64,000 nucleotides of DNA from the NCBI RefSeq assembly GCF_000829195.1, contig NZ_AP013294.1, positions 744,001 through 808,000 on the forward strand, in the 5' to 3' direction. Shown here in pieces: positions 37,422 through 45,250 of this stretch (the first letter of the stretch is position 1; each line of letters begins with the position of its first letter). Position numbers and translations under genes: made by a program. The notes under the pieces were generated by a model. That model was not told the origin of the DNA and made no database searches. It saw nothing but the letters and a program-made list of their open reading frames with translations. Origin of the DNA: Bacillus sp. OxB-1 (lineage in GTDB: Bacteria > Bacillota > Bacilli > Bacillales_A > Planococcaceae).

Positions 37422-37748
37422 TTAACAATATTCTTGAATCGCTTGCTGGATTTTCGGTTCACTGATGTCATGATGCGATGCATTCCAAATCGCCTCACCG
37501 TCTTTCAATAGGAATAATTGAGGTGATTCATGCCGGATGCCAAGCTCATCCTCCATCTCATTGGACAAGGACCTGCTCTGCTGCACGACCAAGTATTGCT
37601 TCGGCACGTCCGTCTCCACATTTCGGAAAGCTCCGAAAGCGGAGGCGCTGATCGGGCAGGTCGAGCTATGTTTCATGACAAACTGCGGCGCTTCATTCGA
37701 CTTCTCTAACACTTCTTTCCATTCTCGGCTTGTCTGTATCTCTTTCAT
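37422..37748 (-). CDS. ytxJ: Bacillithiol-system redox protein YtxJ
   Basis: A 108-residue thioredoxin-fold protein with a monothiol motif STCPIS (Cys31), and SPQLFLLKDGEAIWNASHHDIS near the C-terminus. YtxJ is predicted to act as a monothiol bacilliredoxin removing bacillithiol from proteins. AAAAAGGAG precedes the ATG. Single gene. It marks the host as a bacillithiol user. Confidence 0.93.
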   Translation of the reverse strand: MKEIQTSREWKEVLEKSNEAPQFVMKHSSTCPISASAFGAFRNVETDVPKQYLVVQQSRSLSNEMEDELGIRHESPQLFLLKDGEAIWNASHHDISEPKIQQAIQEYC

Positions 37749-37963
37749 TTACCATTTACTCCTTTTTACTTTCATCATACATTTCCCGGCTCTGAACATG
37801 GTAAACTTCAGCTCAGCTCTTTTCTATGTGCGAAGAGCAACAGCCCTACCGAGGGGAAAGCGGCTAGCATCAATTCATCCACCTTTTTCGAATGGCAAGG
37901 GCTCGCTTGATGTCATTTCCGCGTAACGGTACAATATGGGACAGAGGAAAGGAAGGGTTTTCA

Positions 37964-38635
37964 TTGCGTACATCTGATTCGCGCCATGTAGGGGCGTTGC
38001 TTTCATGCATTCCGCTCCTTGGACTGTTTGCTTACCTGGCAATGGCCATCAGCCGAAATACGATCGGCTCTTTCGACAGCCCGATCATAGCCCTCATCCA
38101 AGGAGTGGAAGAACCGTGGCTGACGAAATGGGCCAACTTCTTGGCCACCATCGGATCTGGTTCCGTAGTCGTTTCTCTTGCCATCCTCCTCGCGATTGCC
38201 CTCTTTTTCGGGAACCGCCGGGAGCAAGCCCTTTTCGTGTTGGTCGTCGTTATTGGAAGCGGAGCTTTGAATCAAATCTTGAAAATCATCTTCCAGAGGG
38301 AGCGCCCGACTCTGCACCGCCTTGCGGAAATCGGAGGCTACAGCTTCCCGAGCGGACATGCCATGTTGGCGGTCAGCTTATACGGCGTCTTGGCATACCT
38401 TTCATGGAAAGCTATCAAAAAGTCGAGCGGACGCATCTTTGTCCTGTTCCTTGCCGGCGCCATGATGGTATCCATCGGGGCGAGCCGCATTTATCTCGGA
38501 GTCCATTATCCAAGTGATGTGGTAGCCGGAATGAGCATCAGCGCCATCTGGTTCATCATCTCGTCCGTTTTTTATGGAGCGTACGAACGAAAAAGGATAA
38601 AAGTCCGACAACAGGAGGCCGAAAATCCGTCATGA
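37964..38635 (+). CDS. PAP2-family membrane phosphatase
   Basis: A 223-residue membrane protein with six helices and the three phosphatase motifs KIIFQRERP (K-X6-RP), YSFPSGHAM (PSGH) and SRIYLGVHYPSDVVAG (SR-X5-H-X3-D). It dephosphorylates lipid phosphates such as undecaprenyl diphosphate or phosphatidylglycerol phosphate. The likely start is the TTG at 37964 about 6 bases after GGAAAGGAAGGG; an ATG frame to 37892 lacks a site. The stop overlaps the next gene by ATGA. Confidence 0.9.
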   Translation: MRTSDSRHVGALLSCIPLLGLFAYLAMAISRNTIGSFDSPIIALIQGVEEPWLTKWANFLATIGSGSVVVSLAILLAIALFFGNRREQALFVLVVVIGSGALNQILKIIFQRERPTLHRLAEIGGYSFPSGHAMLAVSLYGVLAYLSWKAIKKSSGRIFVLFLAGAMMVSIGASRIYLGVHYPSDVVAGMSISAIWFIISSVFYGAYERKRIKVRQQEAENPS

Positions 38636-38961
38636 GCCCATTTACTGAACGTGTTATTCAAATCATCCGGGACATTCCAGCAGGCTATGTCATGACATAC
38701 GGACAAGTGGCAGCCTCCGCCGGAAATCGCCGGGGGGCCCGTCAAGTAGCGCGCATCCTGCATTCAATGAGCGCCAAGTATGACTTGCCATGGCATCGGA
38801 TCATCAATGCGCAAGGTGGGATTTCATTTCCCCCGGATGCCGAGGCAAAAGGGGCCCGTCAGCAGGATTTGCTGGAGACGGAAGGAATCCGCTTTACGCC
38901 GGATGGGAAAGTGGATCTGGCGGTGTACCGCTGGTTTCCACCTGACACGGAAGAATTTTAA
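38632..38961 (+). CDS. Alkyltransferase-like (ATL) DNA-repair protein, MGMT C-terminal type
   Basis: A 109-residue protein of the MGMT DNA-binding domain: IPAGYVMTYGQVAASAGNRRGARQVARIL (recognition helix) and DLPWHRIINAQGGIS. The alkyl-acceptor Cys of PCHR is Trp here (PWHR), the defining change in alkyltransferase-like proteins, which bind O6-alkylguanine and hand the lesion to nucleotide-excision repair instead of reversing it. Coupled by ATGA overlap to the PAP2 gene, a partnership with no obvious functional sense. Confidence 0.9.
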   Translation: MSPFTERVIQIIRDIPAGYVMTYGQVAASAGNRRGARQVARILHSMSAKYDLPWHRIINAQGGISFPPDAEAKGARQQDLLETEGIRFTPDGKVDLAVYRWFPPDTEEF

Positions 38962-38979
38962 AAGAAAGGGAAGAAAAAT

Positions 38980-39369
38980 ATGTGGAAAGAATTTAAGGAA
39001 TTTGCCTTCAAAGGCAACGTCTTCGATCTGGCGATTGCTGTTGTAATCGGAGCAGCTTTCAGTAAAATCGTGACCTCCCTCGTGGAAAACATCATCACGC
39101 CTATCATCGGTGCGGTGACCGGGAAGATCGACGTTTCCAAACTTCATCAGGAAATCGGGGGAGTCAACATTACATACGGATTGTTCCTTCAATCGATCAT
39201 CGATTTTCTTCTGGTCGCCTTTTCGATTTTCCTCGTCATCCGCCTCCTGCTGAAATTTAAGCGGAAAGAGGAAGTCAAAGAAGAAGAAGAAGAAGAAGTG
39301 GTAGTGGATAAGACAGAAGTCCTCCTTGAGGAAATCCGTGATCTATTAAAAGAAGAACGGCGCGCATGA
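38980..39369 (+). CDS. mscL: Large-conductance mechanosensitive channel MscL
   Basis: A 129-residue channel with [27 protein letters not shown] (pore helix), [11 protein letters not shown] loop, the second helix [15 protein letters not shown] and an acidic/basic cytoplasmic bundle ([30 protein letters not shown]). It releases solutes in osmotic downshock. AAAGGGAAG precedes the ATG. The stop lies three bases before the third palindromic repeat element. Confidence 0.97.
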   Translation: MWKEFKEFAFKGNVFDLAIAVVIGAAFSKIVTSLVENIITPIIGAVTGKIDVSKLHQEIGGVNITYGLFLQSIIDFLLVAFSIFLVIRLLLKFKRKEEVKEEEEEEVVVDKTEVLLEEIRDLLKEERRA

Positions 39370-39371
39370 CA

Positions 39372-39574
39372 AAGGGGCTGTCCGAAAAGTCCAGGAACAG
39401 AGTTGGATACTAGCAAAAAGCAAGGGCGCCGGGAGACTCCTGCGGGAAAGCCGGCCGACGAGACCCCGCACGGCTGTAAGCCGGAGGAGGCTCGTCGGCT
39501 GGCCCGCGGAAAGCGACCAGAGCCCTTGCTTTTTGCGTGTTTAACCGGAAAATCCACTTTCTAGACAGCCCCTT
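39372..39574. repeat. Palindromic about 200-bp repeat element, copy 3
   Basis: Same orientation and nearly the same sequence as copy 1, with ends AAGGGGCTGTCC and AGACAGCCCCTT (one mismatch). It separates convergent mscL and the DUF2207 gene. Confidence 0.93.
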
Positions 39575-39579
39575 TTTGT

Positions 39580-41496
39580 TCAATCCGCTCCTGCGCCGCC
39601 TCCTCCGCCATCTCCACCTCCGCCTCCACTGTAACTGCCGCCGCCATAGTCGGATGTACCGCCACTGGACCCGCCACCCGTCGGGATATTCATCGAGTCC
39701 CAAGTGGAACGTATGAACTGCATCGGGTCTTCTTCCAAAGCGAACAAAGTGGCCATAGGAACGGCGGGTAAGACGGACGCATTGAGCTTCGGAAGTGTCC
39801 TCTTCTCTTTATTCAATAAATACGCACGTGCCAGCCAGCGATTCTGGTCCTCTTCCGAAAGATGGGATGGTAATCCTTTGGATAGGCTCGCTTGGAATTT
39901 TCGGATGCTAATTTTTGCATGCAGGCCACTCTTTGAAACAATGAGGGAATCGGAAAGGCTGCCAATAAAAATCGCCCCTGACAAGAGAAGGAATAAGGTC
40001 GCATTTTGCAGATCGCTCGGTGCCCATTCCCGCGAGAGGAAAAACAACACACCAAAATAAAAAATCGGAACAAGACGATTTTTTCTAAATCCAGCAAGGG
40101 CCATAGCTAAGAGAATGGCCGGAAGCACAAAGTTCCAGGTGCTTGGATTGTTCACATAAAAAGCCGATGACATCAGTATTGCGGTAAGGATAAATGTAAT
40201 CCAACCAAGAACAGTCGGGAGTTTATTGGACAACGTACCCGCCTCTTCAAGAAGGGTCCGGACTTCCTCGTGCCAAATACGATGATTTTTATCAAAGGTA
40301 TAATAGCGACGCAAATACATCATTTTCCGCTCTTTCTCCCCTTTTGCCTGCCCTGCGATATCTTGCAAATGGAACGTCCTATTTTTCAAACCGCTTTTAA
40401 ATAACCAAGCTACCAAGGTCTTCTCATGAGGCAGCAATGGTTGCGTACTCGGCACCAATTGGAAGGCAAGGGTTTTTTCCGGGGCGGAAGGATGTCTCTT
40501 AAACCGTTCTGCGGATGGTTCCGTCATGATTTTCACATGGCCTTTTTCCGCCAAAGAGAGCAGTCCCGCCAAGAAATTCCTCGATTGATAGGCACCATTC
40601 CGATCGATATATGCTAGATAGACGGGATCGGTTTGAAGAACGAAATCGATGCTGCCGAACGGCACGACCCGGCGCTGGCGCATGAATAAGAACAAAGCAG
40701 CGAGGAGGGCGAAGAAAATGGCTCCTCCTTTGACCATCATTTTAATCGTCGGGGTACGGGCCAACCTCTTCTGATAGGCCTCCCAGTTCTGCGTTTCCTC
40801 GGCAACGACCTTTTCAAAGGACTGCGATTCTGCTGACTTTTGCTGCTCCGTCATAATGCTCGAAGGAAATAGAACCCGCGTCGCCGTTAAGGTTCGGGCC
40901 TCGGACGCTGGCGTTTCAAAGATGATGCCATCCTCATACAGATGGCTCACTCCTCCGTTTCGATCGTACATAAACCCATGGATGTTGGATTCGCCTACAG
41001 CACCGGGCAGAACGTACGCAATGCTAATATTTTGAATATCTTCATCATGATTCGAGCCCTCTTCGAAAAAAGTGAGATTGAGATCACTATATGTATCGGT
41101 GGATTGCACCGCATTTCGCAAATAATAGATGTAGAGGACAGAAATCGTTTGATCCTTCGCTTGGACGGCCGTCGTCCGGGTCAAGCCCTCTTGCGTCACG
41201 GCAGCCGGCGTCAACATCTCATTCGTCACCTCGCCGACAACAGCATCGTTGCGATCAAGCAAATAAGCTTCGAACGTATCGACTTGCGAATTATGCCTCT
41301 GCGGGAAGGATCGATGCAGCTGCGTGAACTCGCCGTCGAACGTATACGTGAAGATTTCATTGACGACCATATCCCCGTTCGGCTGAAGCCATCCTTTAAT
41401 CTGCACCTGATCAATCGTATAAGACTTCGCCTCCACGAGAGGAGCCGGCAGCATGAAAAACAGGATTGCCAGAAGAACCCCTACCACGTTTCTCAT
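39580..41496 (-). CDS. DUF2207 secreted/membrane protein
   Basis: A 638-residue protein: a signal peptide (MRNVVGVLLAILFFMLPAPLVEA), an extracytoplasmic beta domain (YTIDQVQIKGWLQPNGDMVV and FDGEFTQLHRSFP) typical of DUF2207, a transmembrane helix near 260, a cytoplasmic part, two or three helices around 460-530, and a C-terminal Gly/Ser tail ending GGGGGDGGGGGAGAD. DUF2207 proteins are widespread and uncharacterised; they have been linked to the cell envelope. The start is the ATG after GGGGGTGTTAGG; a longer frame to 41631 is not supported. No partner gene is obvious. Confidence 0.87.
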   Translation of the reverse strand: MRNVVGVLLAILFFMLPAPLVEAKSYTIDQVQIKGWLQPNGDMVVNEIFTYTFDGEFTQLHRSFPQRHNSQVDTFEAYLLDRNDAVVGEVTNEMLTPAAVTQEGLTRTTAVQAKDQTISVLYIYYLRNAVQSTDTYSDLNLTFFEEGSNHDEDIQNISIAYVLPGAVGESNIHGFMYDRNGGVSHLYEDGIIFETPASEARTLTATRVLFPSSIMTEQQKSAESQSFEKVVAEETQNWEAYQKRLARTPTIKMMVKGGAIFFALLAALFLFMRQRRVVPFGSIDFVLQTDPVYLAYIDRNGAYQSRNFLAGLLSLAEKGHVKIMTEPSAERFKRHPSAPEKTLAFQLVPSTQPLLPHEKTLVAWLFKSGLKNRTFHLQDIAGQAKGEKERKMMYLRRYYTFDKNHRIWHEEVRTLLEEAGTLSNKLPTVLGWITFILTAILMSSAFYVNNPSTWNFVLPAILLAMALAGFRKNRLVPIFYFGVLFFLSREWAPSDLQNATLFLLLSGAIFIGSLSDSLIVSKSGLHAKISIRKFQASLSKGLPSHLSEEDQNRWLARAYLLNKEKRTLPKLNASVLPAVPMATLFALEEDPMQFIRSTWDSMNIPTGGGSSGGTSDYGGGSYSGGGGGDGGGGGAGAD

Positions 41497-41619
41497 CCTA
41501 ACACCCCCATTTCTGTTGCTACGTATACGGCTGGAGCCAGCGGACGGTTTCATGGCAAGCGGAAATAGAGCGGAAAGACAGGGGTGAGTGGTGAAATGGT
41601 CATGGGATGGCCGAAATGG

Positions 41620-41985
41620 TTTTGCTTGCACCCAGAAGATGGTTCATTGCACTCCCAGCAGGATTCGTTGCACTCAACCAGGGATTCCTTGCACTCGGAT
41701 GGCAGTTTCGTGCACTCAGTGGAGCGTTCCTTGCAGGGCGTTAGATTTTACGCTAGGCAGACGGTTTTATTGCACTCCCAACACCTTTGCTTGCACTCAA
41801 CCAAGGATTCCTTGCATTCGGATGGCAGGTTCGTGCACTCAGTGGAGCGTTCCTTGCAGGGCGTTAGATTTTACGCTAGGCAGACGGTTTTATTGCACTC
41901 CCAACGCCTTTGCTTGCACTCAACCAGGGATTCCTTGCACTCGGATGGCAGGTTCGTGCACTCAGTGGAGCGTTCCTTGCGAATC
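41620..41985. repeat. TTGCACTC array with a 123-bp super-repeat
   Basis: TTGCACTC (with TTGCATTC, GTGCACTC and TTGCAGGG variants) recurs at about 21 bp. CAACCA..GATTCC markers at 41675, 41798 and 41921 give a 123-bp super-unit. Each super-unit also contains a non-TTGCAC insert (GGGCGTTAGATTTTACGCTAGGC...) with a small inverted repeat GCGTTAG/CTAACGC-like core. The array crosses into the last codons of the NERD gene, whose stop lies inside it. Confidence 0.92.
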
Positions 41986-42963
41986 AGGGCTTTTCTCATA
42001 ATCCTCTTTCATCAGATTTAAGGGAAAACGATAAAATCTCCCCCTGCTCATCCCTTCTGGTTCAAGAGGCAACTCGCCGAGCAATCGGGCAGCAGTATAG
42101 TTCGCTGATACATGGAGAAATTCCCGACACTCCCGATTTGTCATAGTTTCACTTACCAGCATGAACCAATCCTGGATAGTCCGCTGATGCGCTCGTTTAC
42201 TAACATGGTGACAACCCGGACAAATCCAGCCACGGAATATTTTATCCATGCCAAGCATCCCGCAATTCTCGCATTGAACACCACTTTTTATATCAAGTGG
42301 ACTTATATTCATCGTGTTACATAGTGGAAATGGATTGAAATCCTGGTGTGCACTCGATAGTTCATGTACTATCACTGATAAGGTTTTACTATCTAAGATG
42401 GGGGGCTTTTGCTCTCGTTTTCGGAGAACATTTGGAAGCTCATATGGGAAAAGCATGGTCAAACGAGGCCGGGAATTCTCGATCAACTGCCTGGATTGAG
42501 TGAAGACGACAGCGCCTGTAATCGGAACAGAAAGATTTCTGGAATGAAACCAATCTTCCAATAGAAAACAATTCCGCTCCAGCTGGACGGAGGGGCACTC
42601 GAAAGCATCCGTTTGACCGTTATCCAGGACACGGACCATTTGATTCCACTCATTTGGAAAATGAATACGGCCCGCAATATTTTTAATTTCCAAGATGTAA
42701 ACACCTTGAGGAGAAAGAAACAGCGTGTCCAGTTGAAATTTTCCGGTTGAAGTTAAATTCAAGTCGTGGAATATATAATGCTCGAAACCAAATTGATACT
42801 TCAAAAAGATTTGATCCACGACCTTTTCACCATTTGTACCAGCTTGAGCAATCCGGATCCGCTCTTTAAGCTTCTCTGCAAATGGGTGGGTGGGTAAAAT
42901 CCTCTCCTGCATAGCATGCATTCCGATTAAATTGTATGGAACAGACCTTTTTTTGACTATCAA
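41962..42963 (-). CDS. NERD-domain protein with a C-terminal zinc-ribbon
   Basis: A 333-residue protein. Residues about 40-160 form a NERD (nuclease-related) domain: AQAGTNGEKVVDQIFLKYQ, DLNLTSTGKFQLDTLFLSPQGVYILEIKNIAG with the PD-(D/E)XK-like D and ExK, and QLERNCFLLEDWF. The C-terminus has CENCGMLG...WICPGCHHVSKRAHQRTIQDWF, a four-Cys zinc ribbon followed by a helical module. Family members are thought to process nucleic acid, but without proof. The start is the TTG 9 bases after GAGGAGGTG; a longer ATG at 43122 is not supported. It lies between two TTGCACTC arrays, and the final residues (SPDSQGTLH) are encoded by one of them. Confidence 0.87.
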   Translation of the reverse strand: MIVKKRSVPYNLIGMHAMQERILPTHPFAEKLKERIRIAQAGTNGEKVVDQIFLKYQFGFEHYIFHDLNLTSTGKFQLDTLFLSPQGVYILEIKNIAGRIHFPNEWNQMVRVLDNGQTDAFECPSVQLERNCFLLEDWFHSRNLSVPITGAVVFTQSRQLIENSRPRLTMLFPYELPNVLRKREQKPPILDSKTLSVIVHELSSAHQDFNPFPLCNTMNISPLDIKSGVQCENCGMLGMDKIFRGWICPGCHHVSKRAHQRTIQDWFMLVSETMTNRECREFLHVSANYTAARLLGELPLEPEGMSRGRFYRFPLNLMKEDYEKSPDSQGTLH

Positions 42964-43175
42964 CTGTCCATTCACCTCCTCTGCTGAGCGTAACACAGAC
43001 TTCAATTGGAAACCATATGGAAATAGAAAGTTATAATTTGATCCCATTTTTGTCATCAAATCCCCCTTATTAAGCGGCAAAATACGATTTTGGATAGCTA
43101 AACCGTTCTTTAACTCCTTCAAATTCTGATTTTGACTAGTTTTTATAAAACTTTTTCGTTTACAGATTGCGATTT

Positions 43176-43790
43176 CTTGTATTCAACTAATAATTCCTTG
43201 CACTCCACGCCCGGTTCCTTGCACTCACTCACAGGGTGCTTGCACTGGAGCCACGGTTCCTTGCGCTACACCTGGATTTGCTTGCTTTCCCTATTTTCCT
43301 TGCACTCCACGCCCGGTTCCTTGCACTCACTCACAGGGTGCTTGCACTGGAGCCACGGTTCCTTGCGCTACACCTGGATTTGCTTGCTTTCCCTATTTTG
43401 CTTGCACTCCACGCCCGGGTGCTTGCACTGGAGCCACGGTTCCTTGCGCTCCACTTAGATTTGCTTGCTTTCTCCATTTTGCTTGCACTCCACCCCCGAT
43501 TCCTTGCACTCACTCCCAGGGTGCTTGCACTGGAGCCACGGTTCCTTGCGCTCCACTTAGATTTGCTTGCTTTCTCCATTTTGCTTGCACTCCACCCCCG
43601 ATTCCTTGCACTCACTCCCAGGGTGCTTGCACTGGAGCCACGGTTCCTTGCGCTCCACTTAGATTTGCTTGCTTTCTCCATTTTGCTTGCACTCCACCCC
43701 CGATTCCTTGCACTCACTCACAGGGTGCTTGCACTGGAGCAACAGTTCCTTGCGCCCCACCTGGATTTGCTTGCACTCGCCAGTTCACTC
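43176..43790. repeat. TTGCACTC array with a 102-bp super-repeat
   Basis: CTTGCACTC, CTTGCGCTC and CTTGCTTTC modules run at 21 bp. CTCCAC markers fall at 43203, 43305, 43407, 43488, 43590 and 43692, i.e. spacings of 102, 102, 81, 102, 102. The 81-bp unit is exactly one 21-bp module shorter. The super-unit is four 21-bp modules plus one of 18 bp (CTTGCTTTCCCTATTTT). It separates NERD from a small membrane-protein gene and keeps a 208-codon frame open without coding evidence. Confidence 0.94.
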
Positions 43791-43909
43791 GCGACCTCCG
43801 CAACCATTCCGCCACAATTCCGCCGCTCCCCGCCCGTGCAGCATTGCCTCGCCATCAGTTAGGTGCTACAATGGAAAGAGGATTCTGTATAAAAGGAGTG
43901 ACGTTCAGT

Positions 43910-44002
43910 ATGTGGTTCTTATACATCATGTATTTCTTGTTCGCATTTATTGGAATCGGCACAATTTTAGGTCTCGTTCGTACATTCAGTTCAAATAATT
44001 GA
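43910..44002 (+). CDS. Small membrane protein, 30 residues
   Basis: MWFLYIMYFLFAFIGIGTIL followed by GLVRTFSSNN, one transmembrane helix. AAGGAGTG stands before the ATG, and a strong terminator follows, so a real short gene is likely. Function unknown; the length and single helix resemble small membrane-protein regulators of Bacillus. Confidence 0.6.
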   Translation: MWFLYIMYFLFAFIGIGTILGLVRTFSSNN

Positions 44003-44003
44003 G

Positions 44004-44047
44004 CCAACGAAAAAAGCCCCCCCACAATGGAGGGCTTTTTTCGTTGG
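44004..44047. terminator. Bidirectional terminator between the small gene and fetB
   Basis: CCAACGAAAAAAGCCC pairs perfectly with GGGCTTTTTTCGTTGG around CCCCACAATGGA, with the A- and T-runs inside the stem. Confidence 0.93.
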
Positions 44048-44053
44048 AACGGC

Positions 44054-44446
44054 CTATCGGCCCAGGCGGATCAGTTGCATCCTCTCATTGAAAAGAGATG
44101 GATAGGATAAGAAGCCGAGACAGACGCTCCTCGTGGCGGCCGTCGTCAGCAGCTCAATCGCAACAAAGGTCACAGCCAACTTCCATGTAATGCCCCGGAT
44201 GCCTCCCCCTTTCTTGCGGGCGTTCTGCACAGCCGCGGCAATCATCAAGGCAACCATCAGCACGATGAATAAATAACTTTCCGAGTCGAATACGAATTGC
44301 AGGACGAACCCGACTAGCAATAATTGCACGATGGAACGGATTGTCGCGATCATCGTATCCCGTTCCAGCCGCAAACCGAGCGTTTTGGATAAAGCCAATG
44401 GAATCAGGACAAATACCAAGGTGAGCGCCAATGCCAACGGAGTCAT
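44054..44446 (-). pseudogene. fetB: FetB (YbbM)-type iron/metal exporter permease with an internal deletion
   Basis: 130 residues instead of about 250-260. The start matches the family (RLERDTMIATIRSIVQLLLVGFVL then AAAVQNARKKGG), but about residue 106 (TTAATRS) it jumps to VCLGFLSYPSLFNERMQLI, which looks like the normal C-terminal tail of the family. About 120 internal residues, including the remaining helices, are therefore missing without loss of frame. The product can hardly form the pore. FetB with FetA exports iron in E. coli. It overlaps fetA by ATGA. Confidence 0.8.
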
Positions 44447-45177
44447 TCGGACACCCCGTTTACAAAACGGTCCACCATCGGATTGCTGGATTTCTCCAAT
44501 AGCGAAATTTCACCCGTCTGCACAAGTTCTCCCCGGACCATTACCCAAACCGAATGGGCCATCCGTTTGGCCTGTTCGAAATTATGCGTAATCCAAATGA
44601 CCGTGATTCCTCTTTCCGTATTCAGCTTGCGGATCAATGCCTCGATTTCACGTACCGACGATGGGTCCAAAGCCGACGTGATTTCATCCAGCAAGAGAAT
44701 TTGGGGATCATTGAGCAAAGTCCGAGCAATCGACACTTTCTGCCGCTGTCCTCCCGAAAGGCCATTTGCATCGCGATGGATAAAATCGGGATCCAAGCCA
44801 ACCTGCTCGAGCACATCTACCGCTTCTTCCGCCGAAAGCTCCTTGCCTTTTAATCGAAGGGGCAACGCTATATTATCCAACACGCTGTCTGTTGTCATAG
44901 GCGAGTTTTGCAACACAATCCCGACATGGCGCCGAAGTTCCGTAGGCGAAAAATGGGTAATCTCCCGTCCCTCCACGTAAATGTTCCCGCCAGTCGGGCT
45001 CACCAACCCATTGCATAGTTTCAGCAAAGTCGTTTTTCCCGCGCCGGAAGGACCGACCAGGGTGGTAATCTCCCCGCGCCGGAAAGGACCTGTCACCCCT
45101 CGTAAAATATCGATACCCTCTGTTGAATAGGAAACGTCCCGAAGCTGCAATGCCGGCTCATCGGACGCAAATTCCAT
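44443..45177 (-). CDS. fetA: FetA (YbbL)-type ABC ATP-binding protein
   Basis: A 244-residue ATPase: Walker A GPSGAGKTT, Q-loop VLQNSPM, signature LSGGQRQKVSIART, Walker B ILLLDEITSALDP, switch WITHN. The ITSALDP variant is typical for the YbbL/FetA group, which pairs with the YbbM/FetB permease in metal export. It is complete, so the system has lost its membrane half and not its motor. GAGGAG precedes the ATG. Confidence 0.9.
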   Translation of the reverse strand: MEFASDEPALQLRDVSYSTEGIDILRGVTGPFRRGEITTLVGPSGAGKTTLLKLCNGLVSPTGGNIYVEGREITHFSPTELRRHVGIVLQNSPMTTDSVLDNIALPLRLKGKELSAEEAVDVLEQVGLDPDFIHRDANGLSGGQRQKVSIARTLLNDPQILLLDEITSALDPSSVREIEALIRKLNTERGITVIWITHNFEQAKRMAHSVWVMVRGELVQTGEISLLEKSSNPMVDRFVNGVSE

Positions 45178-45250
45178 TTCATTCTCCTCTGTTCTTTGTA
45201 AGAATACGAGGATTATAGCATAACATTACTATTCTTCATTCAGCACCCAT

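Noticed and set aside
39410..39703. Frame through palindromic copy 3 with a Trp/Arg-rich product
   Set aside because: Translation of the repeat and of the Gly-rich tail of the DUF2207 gene in another frame.
41584..42021. 145-codon frame with LHSTRDSLHSDG repeats
   Set aside because: Repeat translation in the 123-bp array; no ribosome-binding site.
4312..43790. CRISPR arrays
   Set aside because: The repeats have no constant 25-40 bp repeat with unique spacers of equal size, the unit is 20-21 bp, and no cas gene is present.
43132..43998. 208-codon frame of LALHLDLLAF repeats and its antisense
   Set aside because: A translation of TTGCACTC modules; no start signal, no homology, with the 81-bp unit showing module loss typical of non-coding repeats.
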